Assembly (NCBI GenBank): GCA_003349915.1
Contig: QFXE01000020.1
Location: 1-64,000 of the forward strand
Length of the DNA: 64,000 nucleotides
From: an endosymbiont of Escarpia spicata
GTDB taxonomy: Bacteria > Pseudomonadota > Gammaproteobacteria > Chromatiales > Chromatiaceae
Reading direction: 5' to 3'
Positions 49,516-58,962 of the stretch are shown here, piece by piece (position 1 is the stretch's first letter; each line of letters starts with the position of its first letter). The notes beneath the pieces were generated by a model that was not told where the DNA came from, searched no databases, and saw nothing but the letters and a program-made list of their open reading frames with translations. Position numbers and translations under genes: made by a program.

Positions 49516-50111
49516 CAGGAAGCACCTCCATCAGTACCGATCACTATCCTGGTATCGGAAAGATATTGGTAAGGGGGAATCTCCAGATTCGTCGGTGCCG
49601 GTACGCCTGCGTAGACACGACCGGCAAGATCGAATCGGGAACCGTGACAGGGGCAGAAAAAACCGCCCTTCCACTCGGGGCCAAGATCGGCAGGGGCCAC
49701 TTCGGGACGGTAGGTGGGCGAGCAACCCAAGTGGGTGCAGATACCGACCGCCACCAGATATTTCCCCTTAATGGAGCGGACGGGATTCTTGCAGTAGTCG
49801 GGCTGCTGACCGGTATCGTCAGAAGCGGGATCCTGCAAGGTCGCATCCAGAGTCGGCAGATCCTTCAGGTTCTGCTCGGTACGAAACACGATCCAGACGG
49901 GTTTGCCGCGCCATTTGACGCGCATCATCTGCCCCGGTTCCAGTTTGCCGATGTTGGCCTCGACTGGCGCACCTGCCGCCTTGGCTTTTTCACTGGGGGC
50001 CCAAGCCGCCAGGAAAGGGTACACAACGAATCCGGCGCCAACCGCACCGACCGCACTGGTGGCCAGCGTTAAAGTACGCCGCCTTTTCAAATCAACGCCA
50101 TCTGCGCTCAT
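49515..50111 (-). CDS. petA: Rieske iron-sulfur subunit of the bc1 complex
   Basis: A 198-residue periplasm-facing subunit. The N terminus has a twin-Arg-like KRRRTLTLATSA signal anchor. The [2Fe-2S] ligands are CTHLGC and CPCHGSRFD. First gene of petABC; quinol oxidation here would feed electrons to cytochrome c. About 200 bp of untranslated sequence (50112-50309) separates it from the Nif3-like gene and holds its promoter. Confidence 0.97.
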   Translation of the reverse strand: MSADGVDLKRRRTLTLATSAVGAVGAGFVVYPFLAAWAPSEKAKAAGAPVEANIGKLEPGQMMRVKWRGKPVWIVFRTEQNLKDLPTLDATLQDPASDDTGQQPDYCKNPVRSIKGKYLVAVGICTHLGCSPTYRPEVAPADLGPEWKGGFFCPCHGSRFDLAGRVYAGVPAPTNLEIPPYQYLSDTRIVIGTDGGAS

Positions 50112-50309
50112 AATCTTTCAGACTCCCCGATTTTCTGGACAGATCGACACATTAGTTATTCATGTGCAACGACCCTAGCCGTTCAGGACATTAGAATATA
50201 CTTAAAAACCCCTAAATTGACCGCGCATTCTCCCCCAAGCTTATCAACAGGTCAAGACTGACAGGGGGTTTTTCTCCTCATTATCGCCCCGGATCAAAAG
50301 CAACCGTCT

Positions 50310-51062
50310 CTAAGCAGGATTATCGATATCGACAAAACGACAATCCAGTGAAAACCTTTCTGCCAGGTGCTCAGCCAATGCCTGTACGCCATAACGCTCT
50401 GTGGCATGATGTCCAGCAGCAAAATAGTGTATGCCCCGCTCTCTGGCGACATGCACTGTGGCTTCCGATATTTCACCTGAGATATAGGCATCGAGATTAA
50501 GATCTGCCGCCTCTTCGATGAAACCCTGAGCGCCTCCGGTACACCAACCTACGCTTTGAATAGCGCCACCACTTGAGTCAATATGCAGCGGAGTCCGGCC
50601 CAGCACCTCCTGCAAACGCCGCTGTAACTCTACCGTCTGCAGCGGAGCCTCCAGGTCACAAGACCACAGCAGGCCATGCGCCGCTTCAGTCACCCTTGGG
50701 TTTGGAAAGGCCAACCGCTCCGCCAGCTGACGATTGTTTCCCCATTCCGGATGCGCATCCAGCGGCAGGTGATAAACCAGCAGGTTGACCCCACCCTTGA
50801 TCAGGGCGCTGATTCGACGTCCCTTCATGCCCCTGATCGATGCAGCCTCTCCTTTCCAGAAAAAACCATGATGCACCAACAACGCATCAGCCCCCCAGTC
50901 GACGGCTGCATCGATCAGGGCCTGGCTCGCCGTAACGCCCACCATCAACCGATTCACCTCCGAAACCGCCTCCACCTGCAAACCATTAGGACAGTAGTCA
51001 TCGAAGCTGCCAGCGTTCAGGCAGTCATTGCAGTAGGTTTCGAGCGAGTGGATGCTGATCAT
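50310..51062 (-). CDS. Nif3-like dinuclear metal centre hexameric protein
   Basis: A 250-residue YbgI/Nif3-family protein. The metal-ligand motifs are LLVHHGFFW, LLVYHLPLDAHPEWG and the C-terminal YFAAGHHATERYG. Members are called GTP cyclohydrolase 1 type 2-like, but their reaction is not settled. It is divergent from the DegS/AlgW-type protease gene, an arrangement seen often in gammaproteobacteria. Confidence 0.93.
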   Translation of the reverse strand: MISIHSLETYCNDCLNAGSFDDYCPNGLQVEAVSEVNRLMVGVTASQALIDAAVDWGADALLVHHGFFWKGEAASIRGMKGRRISALIKGGVNLLVYHLPLDAHPEWGNNRQLAERLAFPNPRVTEAAHGLLWSCDLEAPLQTVELQRRLQEVLGRTPLHIDSSGGAIQSVGWCTGGAQGFIEEAADLNLDAYISGEISEATVHVARERGIHYFAAGHHATERYGVQALAEHLAERFSLDCRFVDIDNPA

Positions 51063-51113
51063 GATTATCCCGTCCTGACAGTTGAACTGATGACATGTTA
51101 GGTTACCCCCACT

Positions 51114-52277
51114 ATGCGAATCGGAAAACTCCTCTCATTTCTGCTCACCTCGATAACTGCCGGCATTGCAGCCGCAATCGTCATTCTCTTCCTGGTGCCG
51201 GGACTGCTGCAAAATAACAAGCCGCCGGAACCGGAACTCAACAGATCAGACGCTGAAGAACAGATCACCAGGCAACCGGGTCCTTTCTCATATGCGGACG
51301 CAGTCTCCATTGCCGCGCCCTCTGTGGTCAATATCTTTACTGCCACGATTACCACTGAGCGCCAGACATTGCGGTTCAGGGATCCGATACTGCAACACCT
51401 GTTTGGCGACTCTCTCCCGGAGAAGATCCGGCAGCGACGCGATACCAGCCTGGGCTCCGGCGTCATCATAACAAAGGACGGCTATCTGCTGACCAACCAT
51501 CACGTTATCGACGGTGCCGATGAGATAAAGGTCGTGCTCGCCAATGGCCACAGCGTCAACGTCAGCCTGATCGGCAGCGACGAAGAATCGGATGTAGCGG
51601 TATTGAAGATAGACGATGAACCAAACCTGCCGGCGATACCCATCGGCGACTCCGATACACAGCGGGTGGGTGACGTGGTACTCGCCATCGGCAACCCCTT
51701 TGGGGTTGGTCAGACGGTCACCATGGGAATCGTCAGCGCCACAGGCCGCACCCATCTTGGTATCAACACCTTTGAAAATTTTATCCAGACAGATGCAGCT
51801 ATCAATCCCGGCAACTCTGGTGGCGCCTTGATCAACGCCCGCGGCGAGTTGATCGGCGTCAATACTGCAATCTTCTCCAAGAGCGGCGGCTCTCAGGGCA
51901 TAGGTTTCGCTATCCCCTTCGATCTGGCTGAAGGGATCATGCGCCAGCTGATCGCCAGTGGTCAGGTGGTACGCGGCTGGCTGGGCATACAGGGACAGGA
52001 TGTGACCGAAAAACTTGCCGAGGCGTTTGGCCTGCATGCCGTTGAAGGCATTCTGGTCACAGGCGTACTCGAGGATGGCCCTGGAAGCCTGGCCGATATG
52101 CGTCCCGGCGACGTTATCACCGAGGTCAACGGGGTCAGGCCCCACAACTCTCATGAATTGATGCAGCTTATCGCCAATGAACCACCGGGATCGGTATTGA
52201 AGGTCAGCGGATGGAGAGGCAATGCCGAATTTACGGTCGATGTGATATCCCAGGAACGCCCACCCTCCACACGCTGA
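51114..52277 (+). CDS. Periplasmic serine protease, DegS/AlgW type
   Basis: A 387-residue membrane-anchored HtrA-family protease: an N-terminal hydrophobic anchor (about 7-31), a trypsin-like domain with the triad H130 (NHHV), D160 (ESDVAVLKI) and S235 (NPGNSGGAL), and a single PDZ domain (about 280-375, GWLGIQGQDVTEKL). One PDZ domain and the anchor fit DegS/AlgW, the site-1 protease of the envelope stress response, rather than two-PDZ DegP. An rseA partner is not in the window. Confidence 0.92.
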   Translation: MRIGKLLSFLLTSITAGIAAAIVILFLVPGLLQNNKPPEPELNRSDAEEQITRQPGPFSYADAVSIAAPSVVNIFTATITTERQTLRFRDPILQHLFGDSLPEKIRQRRDTSLGSGVIITKDGYLLTNHHVIDGADEIKVVLANGHSVNVSLIGSDEESDVAVLKIDDEPNLPAIPIGDSDTQRVGDVVLAIGNPFGVGQTVTMGIVSATGRTHLGINTFENFIQTDAAINPGNSGGALINARGELIGVNTAIFSKSGGSQGIGFAIPFDLAEGIMRQLIASGQVVRGWLGIQGQDVTEKLAEAFGLHAVEGILVTGVLEDGPGSLADMRPGDVITEVNGVRPHNSHELMQLIANEPPGSVLKVSGWRGNAEFTVDVISQERPPSTR

Positions 52278-52351
52278 GATAACGGCTGTAGATTGAGCCT
52301 GAATCGCGAGAACCCACACGATGCCGGACAGGCAGCGATAAAACCGGACCA

Positions 52352-53386
52352 TCAACCGCTGCGGATCGATTCCAGCGCATCCGGGTAGGTAGTGCCGACG
52401 ATCCCCTGCCCGTTTACCCAGTCGAGATACTCCGTCAAGGCCCGTTCCGAGGTGGCGGTGAAATTCTTACTGTGACCAATGGCCACCAGCGGCAGCGACG
52501 CCGGCTCCCCGGCAAAATGTTCACACCACTGGCGGGTGATCTCAATCAGCTGCGGCGCCGGCAGCGTGGAGAAATCAAGCATCACCGTCCCGAGTTGCCG
52601 CAACCGACTAAGCCGGCCAAAAAACCGGGCGGTGGCCCCACCCGGCCCCCGGTAGGAACCCTGACAGCCCTCTGCCAACCCAGCCTTTCGCAAGGCCTTC
52701 AGATGATCCAGGCGGGCCACCCGGCCAGTAAGAATGGGGAACTCCCACACGCCATGGGAGACCGGAATAGAGAGGTCGTGATCCGCATTCCAGAAAGGCA
52801 GGTCGGGGGCATCACGGAAATCGCTCCACTCCCCGGCAGTGGTATTGCGCAGCCCCGGAGCCACGGTGGAGTCGATGAGAAAATCCTGATCCGAGAGGGC
52901 CGCCAGCACCGGCGCCGACGGCTGGATACACCAACCCCCGGCACGAAAGGCGATACAGCAGTAATCGGGACGCTGCTGCCGGACCAGTTCCTCCAGCCAT
53001 ACCCGGCCCCGTTCCACCAAATCTGCCACCTCATGGAAGGGGAGATCACCGATGCGCCAGCGCGAGAGATCGAGTTGCCAATTCCCCGCTGGATCGAGCT
53101 TTGCGCCCTGCCATTGGGGATGCAGGTGAAGCTGCAGATCGTGACCTCTGGCCAGAGCCTCTATCAGCTGCAGCCTCACCGCAGCACTTTGGGCCTGGCA
53201 GGCGGGCTCCCGCTCCATGGCAGCAAACTCCAGCGCCTCCACAAACAGAGTCAGCGGCACACCACGGGATTCGGCAATGGCCAGGATACGTTCCGTCGAC
53301 GCCAGCACACAGGGCAGGGGCTGTCCGGAACCGTCGCCGAAGACCTCGTAGTCAACTGTGAGTATCAGCTGTGCCGGTTGATTCAC
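52352..53386 (-). CDS. Polysaccharide deacetylase-like (WalW-type) protein
   Basis: About 344 residues of a deacetylase-like fold beginning LILTVDYEVFGDG, with HDLQLHLHPQW and IAFRAGGWCIQP in the places of NodB metal-binding motifs. Probably modifies a surface polysaccharide made by neighbouring genes. The start is uncertain: GTG 53386 is chosen because the conserved fold begins seven residues later and it avoids overlap; GTG 53431 and an ATG at 53524 would add residues overlapping the heparinase gene. Three-gene unit with the two genes upstream. Confidence 0.78.
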   Translation of the reverse strand: MNQPAQLILTVDYEVFGDGSGQPLPCVLASTERILAIAESRGVPLTLFVEALEFAAMEREPACQAQSAAVRLQLIEALARGHDLQLHLHPQWQGAKLDPAGNWQLDLSRWRIGDLPFHEVADLVERGRVWLEELVRQQRPDYCCIAFRAGGWCIQPSAPVLAALSDQDFLIDSTVAPGLRNTTAGEWSDFRDAPDLPFWNADHDLSIPVSHGVWEFPILTGRVARLDHLKALRKAGLAEGCQGSYRGPGGATARFFGRLSRLRQLGTVMLDFSTLPAPQLIEITRQWCEHFAGEPASLPLVAIGHSKNFTATSERALTEYLDWVNGQGIVGTTYPDALESIRSG

Positions 53387-53399
53387 AGACGGAATCGAA

Positions 53400-55379
53400 C
53401 TACCAGGTGAACTCGCAGCTGAAGCGCTCACCAGGTTCCGCCTGAAGGGTACCCACCAAAACATCGATGGGCTGCCGACTGCCCAGACGCTCGGAATACC
53501 AACCCAGATGGGGTTGCTCCTCACCGCGGTGGATTCGCCACTGCAGGGCGGGATCGCCCTGAATCTTAAGCGTCTCCTCCACTCCCTGCATACGAGCTAG
53601 AAACTGGTGGGGAGCATCCCCTGCCTGCAGCGTCACATCGGGATGGAAGTGAAAAAAAAGCCGCACCGCTGTGACGGCATCGGCATGGATCTCGTCCTCA
53701 ACCTGCAACTGTCGCCGCTCCGTCACCAAGGTCACCCGACGCTGGTGGCGCACACTCCGGTCGGCGTATCCGGTAACACTGCCCACCACACTCATGCGGC
53801 TGAAAGAGTCTGTCATCTCCAGCCCTTCCAGGTGCTGCCGGGAGTGCTGCAGCCAGAGAAAGGCCCCGCCGATCTGGGACTGGTCGTGGCCGTTGATCTC
53901 CACCGTATTGTGGGCGGCGGTGCTGCGGAAGTAGTCCCGCCAGTCGGGCTGGGTGTGGTAGCAGTAGGTCCCGGGGTCCACCAGCCACCAGCGGCCGTCG
54001 AGGGCCAGCAGCAGACTGTTGGCATCGGCGTGGCCATGAGCCGCGATGGAAGGATAGCCCAAGGGTCCGGCGTCAAAGATAACGTGGGCACCATTACCCT
54101 TCAACACCGCGTAACCTCCATCGGAGAAGAGCAGACCACCCGGCACTTCATGATCTTCCGGCGCCTGGGTACTGCCATCATTATCACTGCCCGCAACCTG
54201 GGTGTACCAGAAAGCCTTTTGCGGAAGCTTATCACCACCGCAGCCCTGGCCTGTCACCGCACGGATGGCACAACAGACATCCCGATAGGGGTCTGTCGGG
54301 TCCCGCGGCTCAAAACGCACCACCACACCGTCGTCAGAATCGCCAATCTGAGGCACCGTCCCTCCCACCGGACACAGGGCACTGATGAAGCGCTCCATCG
54401 CCACCACCCGGGAACGGAAAGTCTCGCTGAAGGGGTTGCCGTAACGCTCCCCTACCAACTGGTTGAGGAAGAGGTACTCCATTACCCAAAGGTGATAGTA
54501 GTTGGCCTGCTCCCGGTTGACCCCATCCTCGAAGACCTGTCTCACCGCCTCGGCTTCCAGCTCCAGCTTGGCCTGCGCAGCCCAGGCATTACCCTCGTCG
54601 CCCAGATCGAAGACGTTGCAACCGACCCAAAGGCCGGTCAATTCACCGATCAGGTGATTGTTGGCGGAAGAGTGGCGGGAGAGGAAGTGGCGAATGAAGT
54701 GGGCGTGCTGATAGATGGCCAGCCCCAGTGCGGCAGGATCCTTCGCTCGTCCGAAGAGCCCCTTTTCATCACGCAGACACAACAGGCTATGGACGAAGGA
54801 CCAGGCCACCAGGCGCAGGGCCACCTCCAGGGTGCTGCACCAGTGCACTCCGAGACCAAAGGGGTTCTGCTCGATCCAGCTCTCGATCTGGCCCACCGCC
54901 AGATCGGCATAACGGGCATCCCCGGTGGTGGCAGAAGCCACGGCGAGGGGCACCAGATGGGGATGGCGGGCCACCTCCCAGAGGGTTTTGCAGTTGCCCA
55001 CCCGATCATTGTCCCGGTAATCGATCCCTTTGCCGTAGATCAGCGGCGCGACAATGCCGGACTCGGGATCCCGATGCCAGTTGAAATCCCCCAACACGCT
55101 GACCTTGTGGTGACCGAATATGTCGACATCGCCACTGAGCAGCGCCTCGTAACCGCCGAGTAGGTCACCGTAGGCGCTCTGCCACTGTGCAATAATCGTT
55201 TGCGGATCCCCCTGAAACAGGGACTCACGACCACTGACCGGCTGCTTGGGACGGGGCTGCCAACCCCTGTCTATGCGTCGGCGCTCCAACTTTCCCTGGA
55301 CCACCCGGCCGACCCGGAAGAGGATCTCCGCCGGGTCCATCGCCTTGATACGGTTGATCTTCCAGGCCAGGGAACTCAT
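53400..55379 (-). CDS. Heparinase II/III family protein
   Basis: A 659-residue protein with an N-terminal helical toroid (GLGVHWCSTLEVALRLVAWS, SSANNHLIGELTGLW) and a C-terminal heparinase II/III beta-sandwich (GHADANSLLLALDGRWWLVD, STAAHNTVEINGHDQSQIGG). Such proteins in exopolysaccharide loci are lyase-like enzymes or modifiers of uronate polymers. No signal peptide is visible. ATG 55379 overlaps the amidotransferase stop as ATGA; an in-frame ATG at 55406 lies inside that gene. Confidence 0.88.
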   Translation of the reverse strand: MSSLAWKINRIKAMDPAEILFRVGRVVQGKLERRRIDRGWQPRPKQPVSGRESLFQGDPQTIIAQWQSAYGDLLGGYEALLSGDVDIFGHHKVSVLGDFNWHRDPESGIVAPLIYGKGIDYRDNDRVGNCKTLWEVARHPHLVPLAVASATTGDARYADLAVGQIESWIEQNPFGLGVHWCSTLEVALRLVAWSFVHSLLCLRDEKGLFGRAKDPAALGLAIYQHAHFIRHFLSRHSSANNHLIGELTGLWVGCNVFDLGDEGNAWAAQAKLELEAEAVRQVFEDGVNREQANYYHLWVMEYLFLNQLVGERYGNPFSETFRSRVVAMERFISALCPVGGTVPQIGDSDDGVVVRFEPRDPTDPYRDVCCAIRAVTGQGCGGDKLPQKAFWYTQVAGSDNDGSTQAPEDHEVPGGLLFSDGGYAVLKGNGAHVIFDAGPLGYPSIAAHGHADANSLLLALDGRWWLVDPGTYCYHTQPDWRDYFRSTAAHNTVEINGHDQSQIGGAFLWLQHSRQHLEGLEMTDSFSRMSVVGSVTGYADRSVRHQRRVTLVTERRQLQVEDEIHADAVTAVRLFFHFHPDVTLQAGDAPHQFLARMQGVEETLKIQGDPALQWRIHRGEEQPHLGWYSERLGSRQPIDVLVGTLQAEPGERFSCEFTW

Positions 55380-57253
55380 GCCGACATCCCGTATTCCCGG
55401 TGCCATATCTCAAGGTTGAGCAGTGCCCAAAGCAGTTTTTCGTGGTTCTGCACACCATTGATGTGGTCGTTGACGTAGCGCTCCAATACCGGCCGGTTGA
55501 AGTAGGCGGCGGTACGGGAGTCGGTACTCAGGATATGGTCGCAGAGGTAATCCCTCATCGGACCCTGAAACCACTCGTTCACCGGCACCCGGAACCCCAC
55601 CTTGGGCCGCTCCAGAATCGACTCCGGCAGGATCTGTTTCATGCCCTCCCGCAGCATCCACTTGGTGCTGCCGTTACGAATGCGGCAGTCGTCAGGCAGG
55701 GAGGAGATATAGGCGGCCAGATTGTGATCCATGAAAGGCATGCGCGCCTCCAGGGAGGCGGCCATCGTCATGCGGTCGCCACGCTCCAGCAGGTTGTCAG
55801 GCAGCCAGCTGGTCTGGTCGAAATAGAGGATCCTGCGCAGGTTGCTGTTGTCTGCAGCCACGTCATAGGGCGGCCCCTCGAAACCCTGGTAACCATCGAC
55901 GCGGAAGGCAGCCAGGGCCTCCCTGTCGCGCCAGTTGAGCGCCCCGAACCAGCGCGGCATGCGCTCCTCCCACTGTTTCAGGCTCAAGTTGGCGACTGCG
56001 GTCTTAACCCGTCGAAACTTGTAGGGCAATGCGTTGACCAGACTGTTGATCGGCGCCTGCAGCAAGTCAGGCACATAACGGTAATATTCCGCGTAACGAT
56101 CGAAACCGTGCTTGGGATAACCCCCCAGAAACTCGTCACTGCCCTCGCCGGTGAGCACCATCTTCACCGTCTTGCGTGCCTCCAGCGACAGCAGGTAGAT
56201 GGGAATATCAGAGGGCTCAGCTACCGGTGCATCTCGAAAGCGCACCAGTTTGGGCAACTCATCCATCAGGTGGGCCTGGGAGACCGTCAGTTCATGGTGG
56301 TCGGTATTGAATTGATCGGCGATGCTCTTGGCATAACCCAATTCACTGTAGGTAGACTCCTGAAAACCCACGGAGAAGGTTTTGATCGGCTCATTGCTGT
56401 GCCGGCTCATCAACCCCACGATAGCGGACGAGTCGATGCCGCCGGAGAAAAAGGCGCCGAAGGGCACATCCGCCACCATGCGGCTCTCCACTGCCTTATC
56501 CAGTTCCCGCATGAAACCGGCCACCGGGTCTGCCACTGCGGCTGTGGCGTGGCGGGGGTCGCGATCCGGGGGCGTGTAGTAACGGCGTACCGAGAGTTCA
56601 CCGTTTTTCCACACCGCGCAGGCGCCCGGCGGCAGCTTTTCGATCCCCTGAAAAAGGGTGCGGGGCCAAGGCACATAGCGGTAAGCCAAATAGTCCCATA
56701 CTGCGCTCCGGTCAACCTCCCGGGCAACCCGCTCGTGCACCAGCAGGTTCTTTATCTCGGAGCCGAAAATAAACTCATCACCACTACGCCAGAAGTAGAA
56801 GGGCTTCTTGCCGAAGCGATCCCGGGCGATAAAGAGCTGCTGGCGCGCCTCGTCCCAGAGGGCAAAGGCGAACATGCCCTCCAGCTTGTCGACGCAGGCC
56901 TCCCCCCACTCGTCATAGGCGGCGAGCAGGGATTCGGTATCTGAGGTAGTGTGGAAAACGTAACCCTTGGACTCCAGCTCCCCCCGTAGCTCCCTGTAGT
57001 TGTAGATCTCCCCGTTGAAGACCACCTGGGTGGTACCACGGTGATTGGCCATCGGCTGATGTCCACCACCGAGGTCGATAATGGAGAGGCGGCGGTGGGC
57101 CAACCCGACGCTGTAGCGCCCGTCTCCGCTGTCAGTGGCGTAAAAACCCTCATCGTCAGGACCACGATAGACGATCTGATCCGCCATCTGCTTCAGCAGG
57201 GCCTGGGGGGATTCGATGGGATTATTAAGGACGAAGCCGGCAATACCGCACAT
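55376..57253 (-). CDS. Asparagine synthase-like amidotransferase (exosortase-type EPS loci)
   Basis: A 625-residue class II glutamine amidotransferase fused to an asparagine-synthase domain. Catalytic Cys2 follows the initiator Met (MCGIAGFVLNN). The synthase part has SGGIDSSAIVGL and the PP-loop context with LTGEGSDEFLGGYPKH. In context with heparinase and deacetylase genes it matches amidotransferases found in PEP-CTERM/exosortase polysaccharide clusters, where it may amidate uronic acids. The 5' end is fixed by MCGIAGF at 57253 rather than the upstream ATG 57289. Confidence 0.88.
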   Translation of the reverse strand: MCGIAGFVLNNPIESPQALLKQMADQIVYRGPDDEGFYATDSGDGRYSVGLAHRRLSIIDLGGGHQPMANHRGTTQVVFNGEIYNYRELRGELESKGYVFHTTSDTESLLAAYDEWGEACVDKLEGMFAFALWDEARQQLFIARDRFGKKPFYFWRSGDEFIFGSEIKNLLVHERVAREVDRSAVWDYLAYRYVPWPRTLFQGIEKLPPGACAVWKNGELSVRRYYTPPDRDPRHATAAVADPVAGFMRELDKAVESRMVADVPFGAFFSGGIDSSAIVGLMSRHSNEPIKTFSVGFQESTYSELGYAKSIADQFNTDHHELTVSQAHLMDELPKLVRFRDAPVAEPSDIPIYLLSLEARKTVKMVLTGEGSDEFLGGYPKHGFDRYAEYYRYVPDLLQAPINSLVNALPYKFRRVKTAVANLSLKQWEERMPRWFGALNWRDREALAAFRVDGYQGFEGPPYDVAADNSNLRRILYFDQTSWLPDNLLERGDRMTMAASLEARMPFMDHNLAAYISSLPDDCRIRNGSTKWMLREGMKQILPESILERPKVGFRVPVNEWFQGPMRDYLCDHILSTDSRTAAYFNRPVLERYVNDHINGVQNHEKLLWALLNLEIWHREYGMSA

Positions 57254-57409
57254 AGTTATTTTACTTTCTCGACAGGTGTATTCGTACAAAGCGGATTTGC
57301 AGATACGACCCGGTGCAAATCACGCCGCGAACGCGTCGGATTATACATAGAAGGCTATGGGGTGTCCCTCTGGGAACTGGGTAAATAGGTGACAGGGTGA
57401 GTCATGACC

Positions 57410-57508
57410 AAAGGTCCAGTGGACCTTTGCAGCATGGCGAACGACCGGCCAGGAAGGCCGGGGCGGGGTAAATTTAGAATGCCGTGCTCACGCCAGGGAT
57501 GGCGAGGA
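57410..57508 (+). repeat. Multi-hairpin repeat, third copy
   Basis: The first stem is AAAGGTCC/GGACCTTT (57410-57428), then ATGGCGAACGACCGG, the second stem CCGGCC/GGCCGG with AGGAA loop, and CGCCAGGGATGGCG. It matches the two copies at 44881 and 45003 with compensating stem changes. Confidence 0.8.
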
Positions 57509-57656
57509 AAGACTTTCTTAGAGGCAGTGAAGATGGCAGCAAGATTATTGCCGGAACATTTTCAGCGTCAAGGAATTTCCATTACTTTCTGTCCACACCA
57601 ATCCTTCAGAATGGCCCCCTCCCTTTGGGGAGGAAAAGGAGGGGGAACCAATCAAT

Positions 57657-57684
57657 CCTGTAACCTGAAACCTGTCACCTTCTT
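57657..57684 (-). repeat. 7-bp tandem repeat array beside the FadL gene end
   Basis: Heptamers CCTGTAA, CCTGAAA, CCTGTCA and CCTTCTT end 3 bp before the stop codon of the FadL-type gene. A partial opposite-strand arm with TGACAGG lies at 57390-57396, so the region is bounded by short inverted repeats as at the other two heptamer loci. Confidence 0.65.
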
Positions 57685-57687
57685 TAT

Positions 57688-58962
57688 CTAGAAACTGGTA
57701 GCCCAACCCACCTCTATCTCCCACTGACTCATCCATATCTCACCGGTTTGGGGGCCGGTCATCGGGTTCGTACCGCCCACACTCTCCTCCGGCGCATACA
57801 TGAAAGAGACATTGATCTCGCTCTCGTCCTCCAGCCTCCAACCAAAACCGGCGGTGTAGTGCTGTTGAACCACGGCGGGCGCCAGGATGTTGAAGAGCGC
57901 CTGTTGGTTCTCGAAAGGCTTGGATGCCTGGCTGAAACCGGCCCGGAGCGTCAGATCCTGGCTGTAGAGCCACTGCAGGCCAAATTTATAGACGTTCATG
58001 TCATCCCAGCCGAATCCGTAACCCTCATCCGACCCCATCAGCGGCGGAACCGGACCGACCGAGGAGTTGCCGATCGCGCTGACGCCGGAGAAGAGAATGC
58101 GCTGAAAATCGAAGGAGAAGGTCCAGTCCGGTAAAAATATATAGGAGAATCCCAGATCAAAATTGGCGGGAATATCAAAGTTGCCCTGTTCCGCAAACAG
58201 ACCTTTGTATTCGTCAAAATCGCTCATCCACAACTTGGTCTGGTAGGAGGCGCCAATCTTCAGCTGTTCGTCGAATTGCCACAGCCAGCCCACTCGCAAC
58301 CCTCCGCCGAATGAGACATCGGTGCCATTACCGGTAACGCTATCAGGCGATTCAGACATCAGCTTAAAGGGCTCCAGCCCGGTAGCTGAAAACGACTGAA
58401 TCGAAATGATCGGCGTGATACCGATGGAGTGTTGTTCATTCAGCAAACGCGAATAACTGATGCCGATAAACATCTGCTTCAGATCGATGCCGGTCGGGCT
58501 CGATGCATCGAACTGGGGATCACCTGTCGGATTGAAACGTGCAAACACCGCTCTGTCGTACTCGGTATTCATACCACCATTGCCACCGATGGCAATGCCG
58601 ATGGAGCTGACTTCATCCAACATATAATTGGCAGCAAAATGGGGGATCAAAAAGAGATCGTTTTCACTTTCAACCTTTCCCGGCTCAATGGGCGCCATTC
58701 CCGGCGGGAGATTATCGTCAGCGGTATAACCCCGTTTGGGGGCAAACAGTGAGGCACCCACTTCGATGCGGTTACCGACCACCGCCAGGGAGGCCGGATT
58801 GCTTGCCGCGCACATGGCGCCAAAAGCCATTGCGACGCAGGCACCGGCCATCGATTTTGATTTTGGCCCATAACCGTGGGTCCAGTAACCGTTGGTCGCT
58901 TCAACAGGCACTGAGAGAGAAACACTTACCAATAGAGCAAGCGATAGAACATATTTTTTCAT
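57688..58962 (-). CDS. FadL/OmpP1 family outer membrane transport protein
   Basis: A 424-residue outer membrane beta-barrel for hydrophobic molecules such as fatty acids or aromatics. The signal peptide (MKKYVLSLALLVSVSLSVP) is followed by TNGYWTHGYGPKSKSMAGAC and NPASLAVVGNR, the N-terminal hatch pattern of the family, then alternating strands to a terminal Phe (IEVGWATSF). ATG 58962 has GGAGG upstream. It runs alone after hisC. Confidence 0.9.
   Translation of the reverse strand: MKKYVLSLALLVSVSLSVPVEATNGYWTHGYGPKSKSMAGACVAMAFGAMCAASNPASLAVVGNRIEVGASLFAPKRGYTADDNLPPGMAPIEPGKVESENDLFLIPHFAANYMLDEVSSIGIAIGGNGGMNTEYDRAVFARFNPTGDPQFDASSPTGIDLKQMFIGISYSRLLNEQHSIGITPIISIQSFSATGLEPFKLMSESPDSVTGNGTDVSFGGGLRVGWLWQFDEQLKIGASYQTKLWMSDFDEYKGLFAEQGNFDIPANFDLGFSYIFLPDWTFSFDFQRILFSGVSAIGNSSVGPVPPLMGSDEGYGFGWDDMNVYKFGLQWLYSQDLTLRAGFSQASKPFENQQALFNILAPAVVQQHYTAGFGWRLEDESEINVSFMYAPEESVGGTNPMTGPQTGEIWMSQWEIEVGWATSF

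Larger units (their letters stand above)
57254..57687. other. Intergenic region between the amidotransferase and FadL genes
   Basis: A 434-bp gap with no credible gene. It holds the amidotransferase promoter, the third multi-hairpin repeat (57410-57508), a GGAGG/CCTCC-type inverted repeat around 57617-57643 (GGCCCCCTCCCTTTGGGG and following purine-rich stretch), and a heptamer array at its right end. Confidence 0.6.

Noticed and set aside
51288-52355. 355-residue minus-strand frame opposite the DegS/AlgW-type protease.
   Set aside because: The plus-strand gene has an intact catalytic triad and PDZ domain; the opposite frame has no motif or ribosome binding site.
53607-55163. 518-residue plus-strand frame opposite the heparinase gene, and a 514-residue plus-strand frame at 55400-56944.
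   Set aside because: Both are complements of clear minus-strand enzymes in GC-rich sequence and match no recognisable protein pattern.
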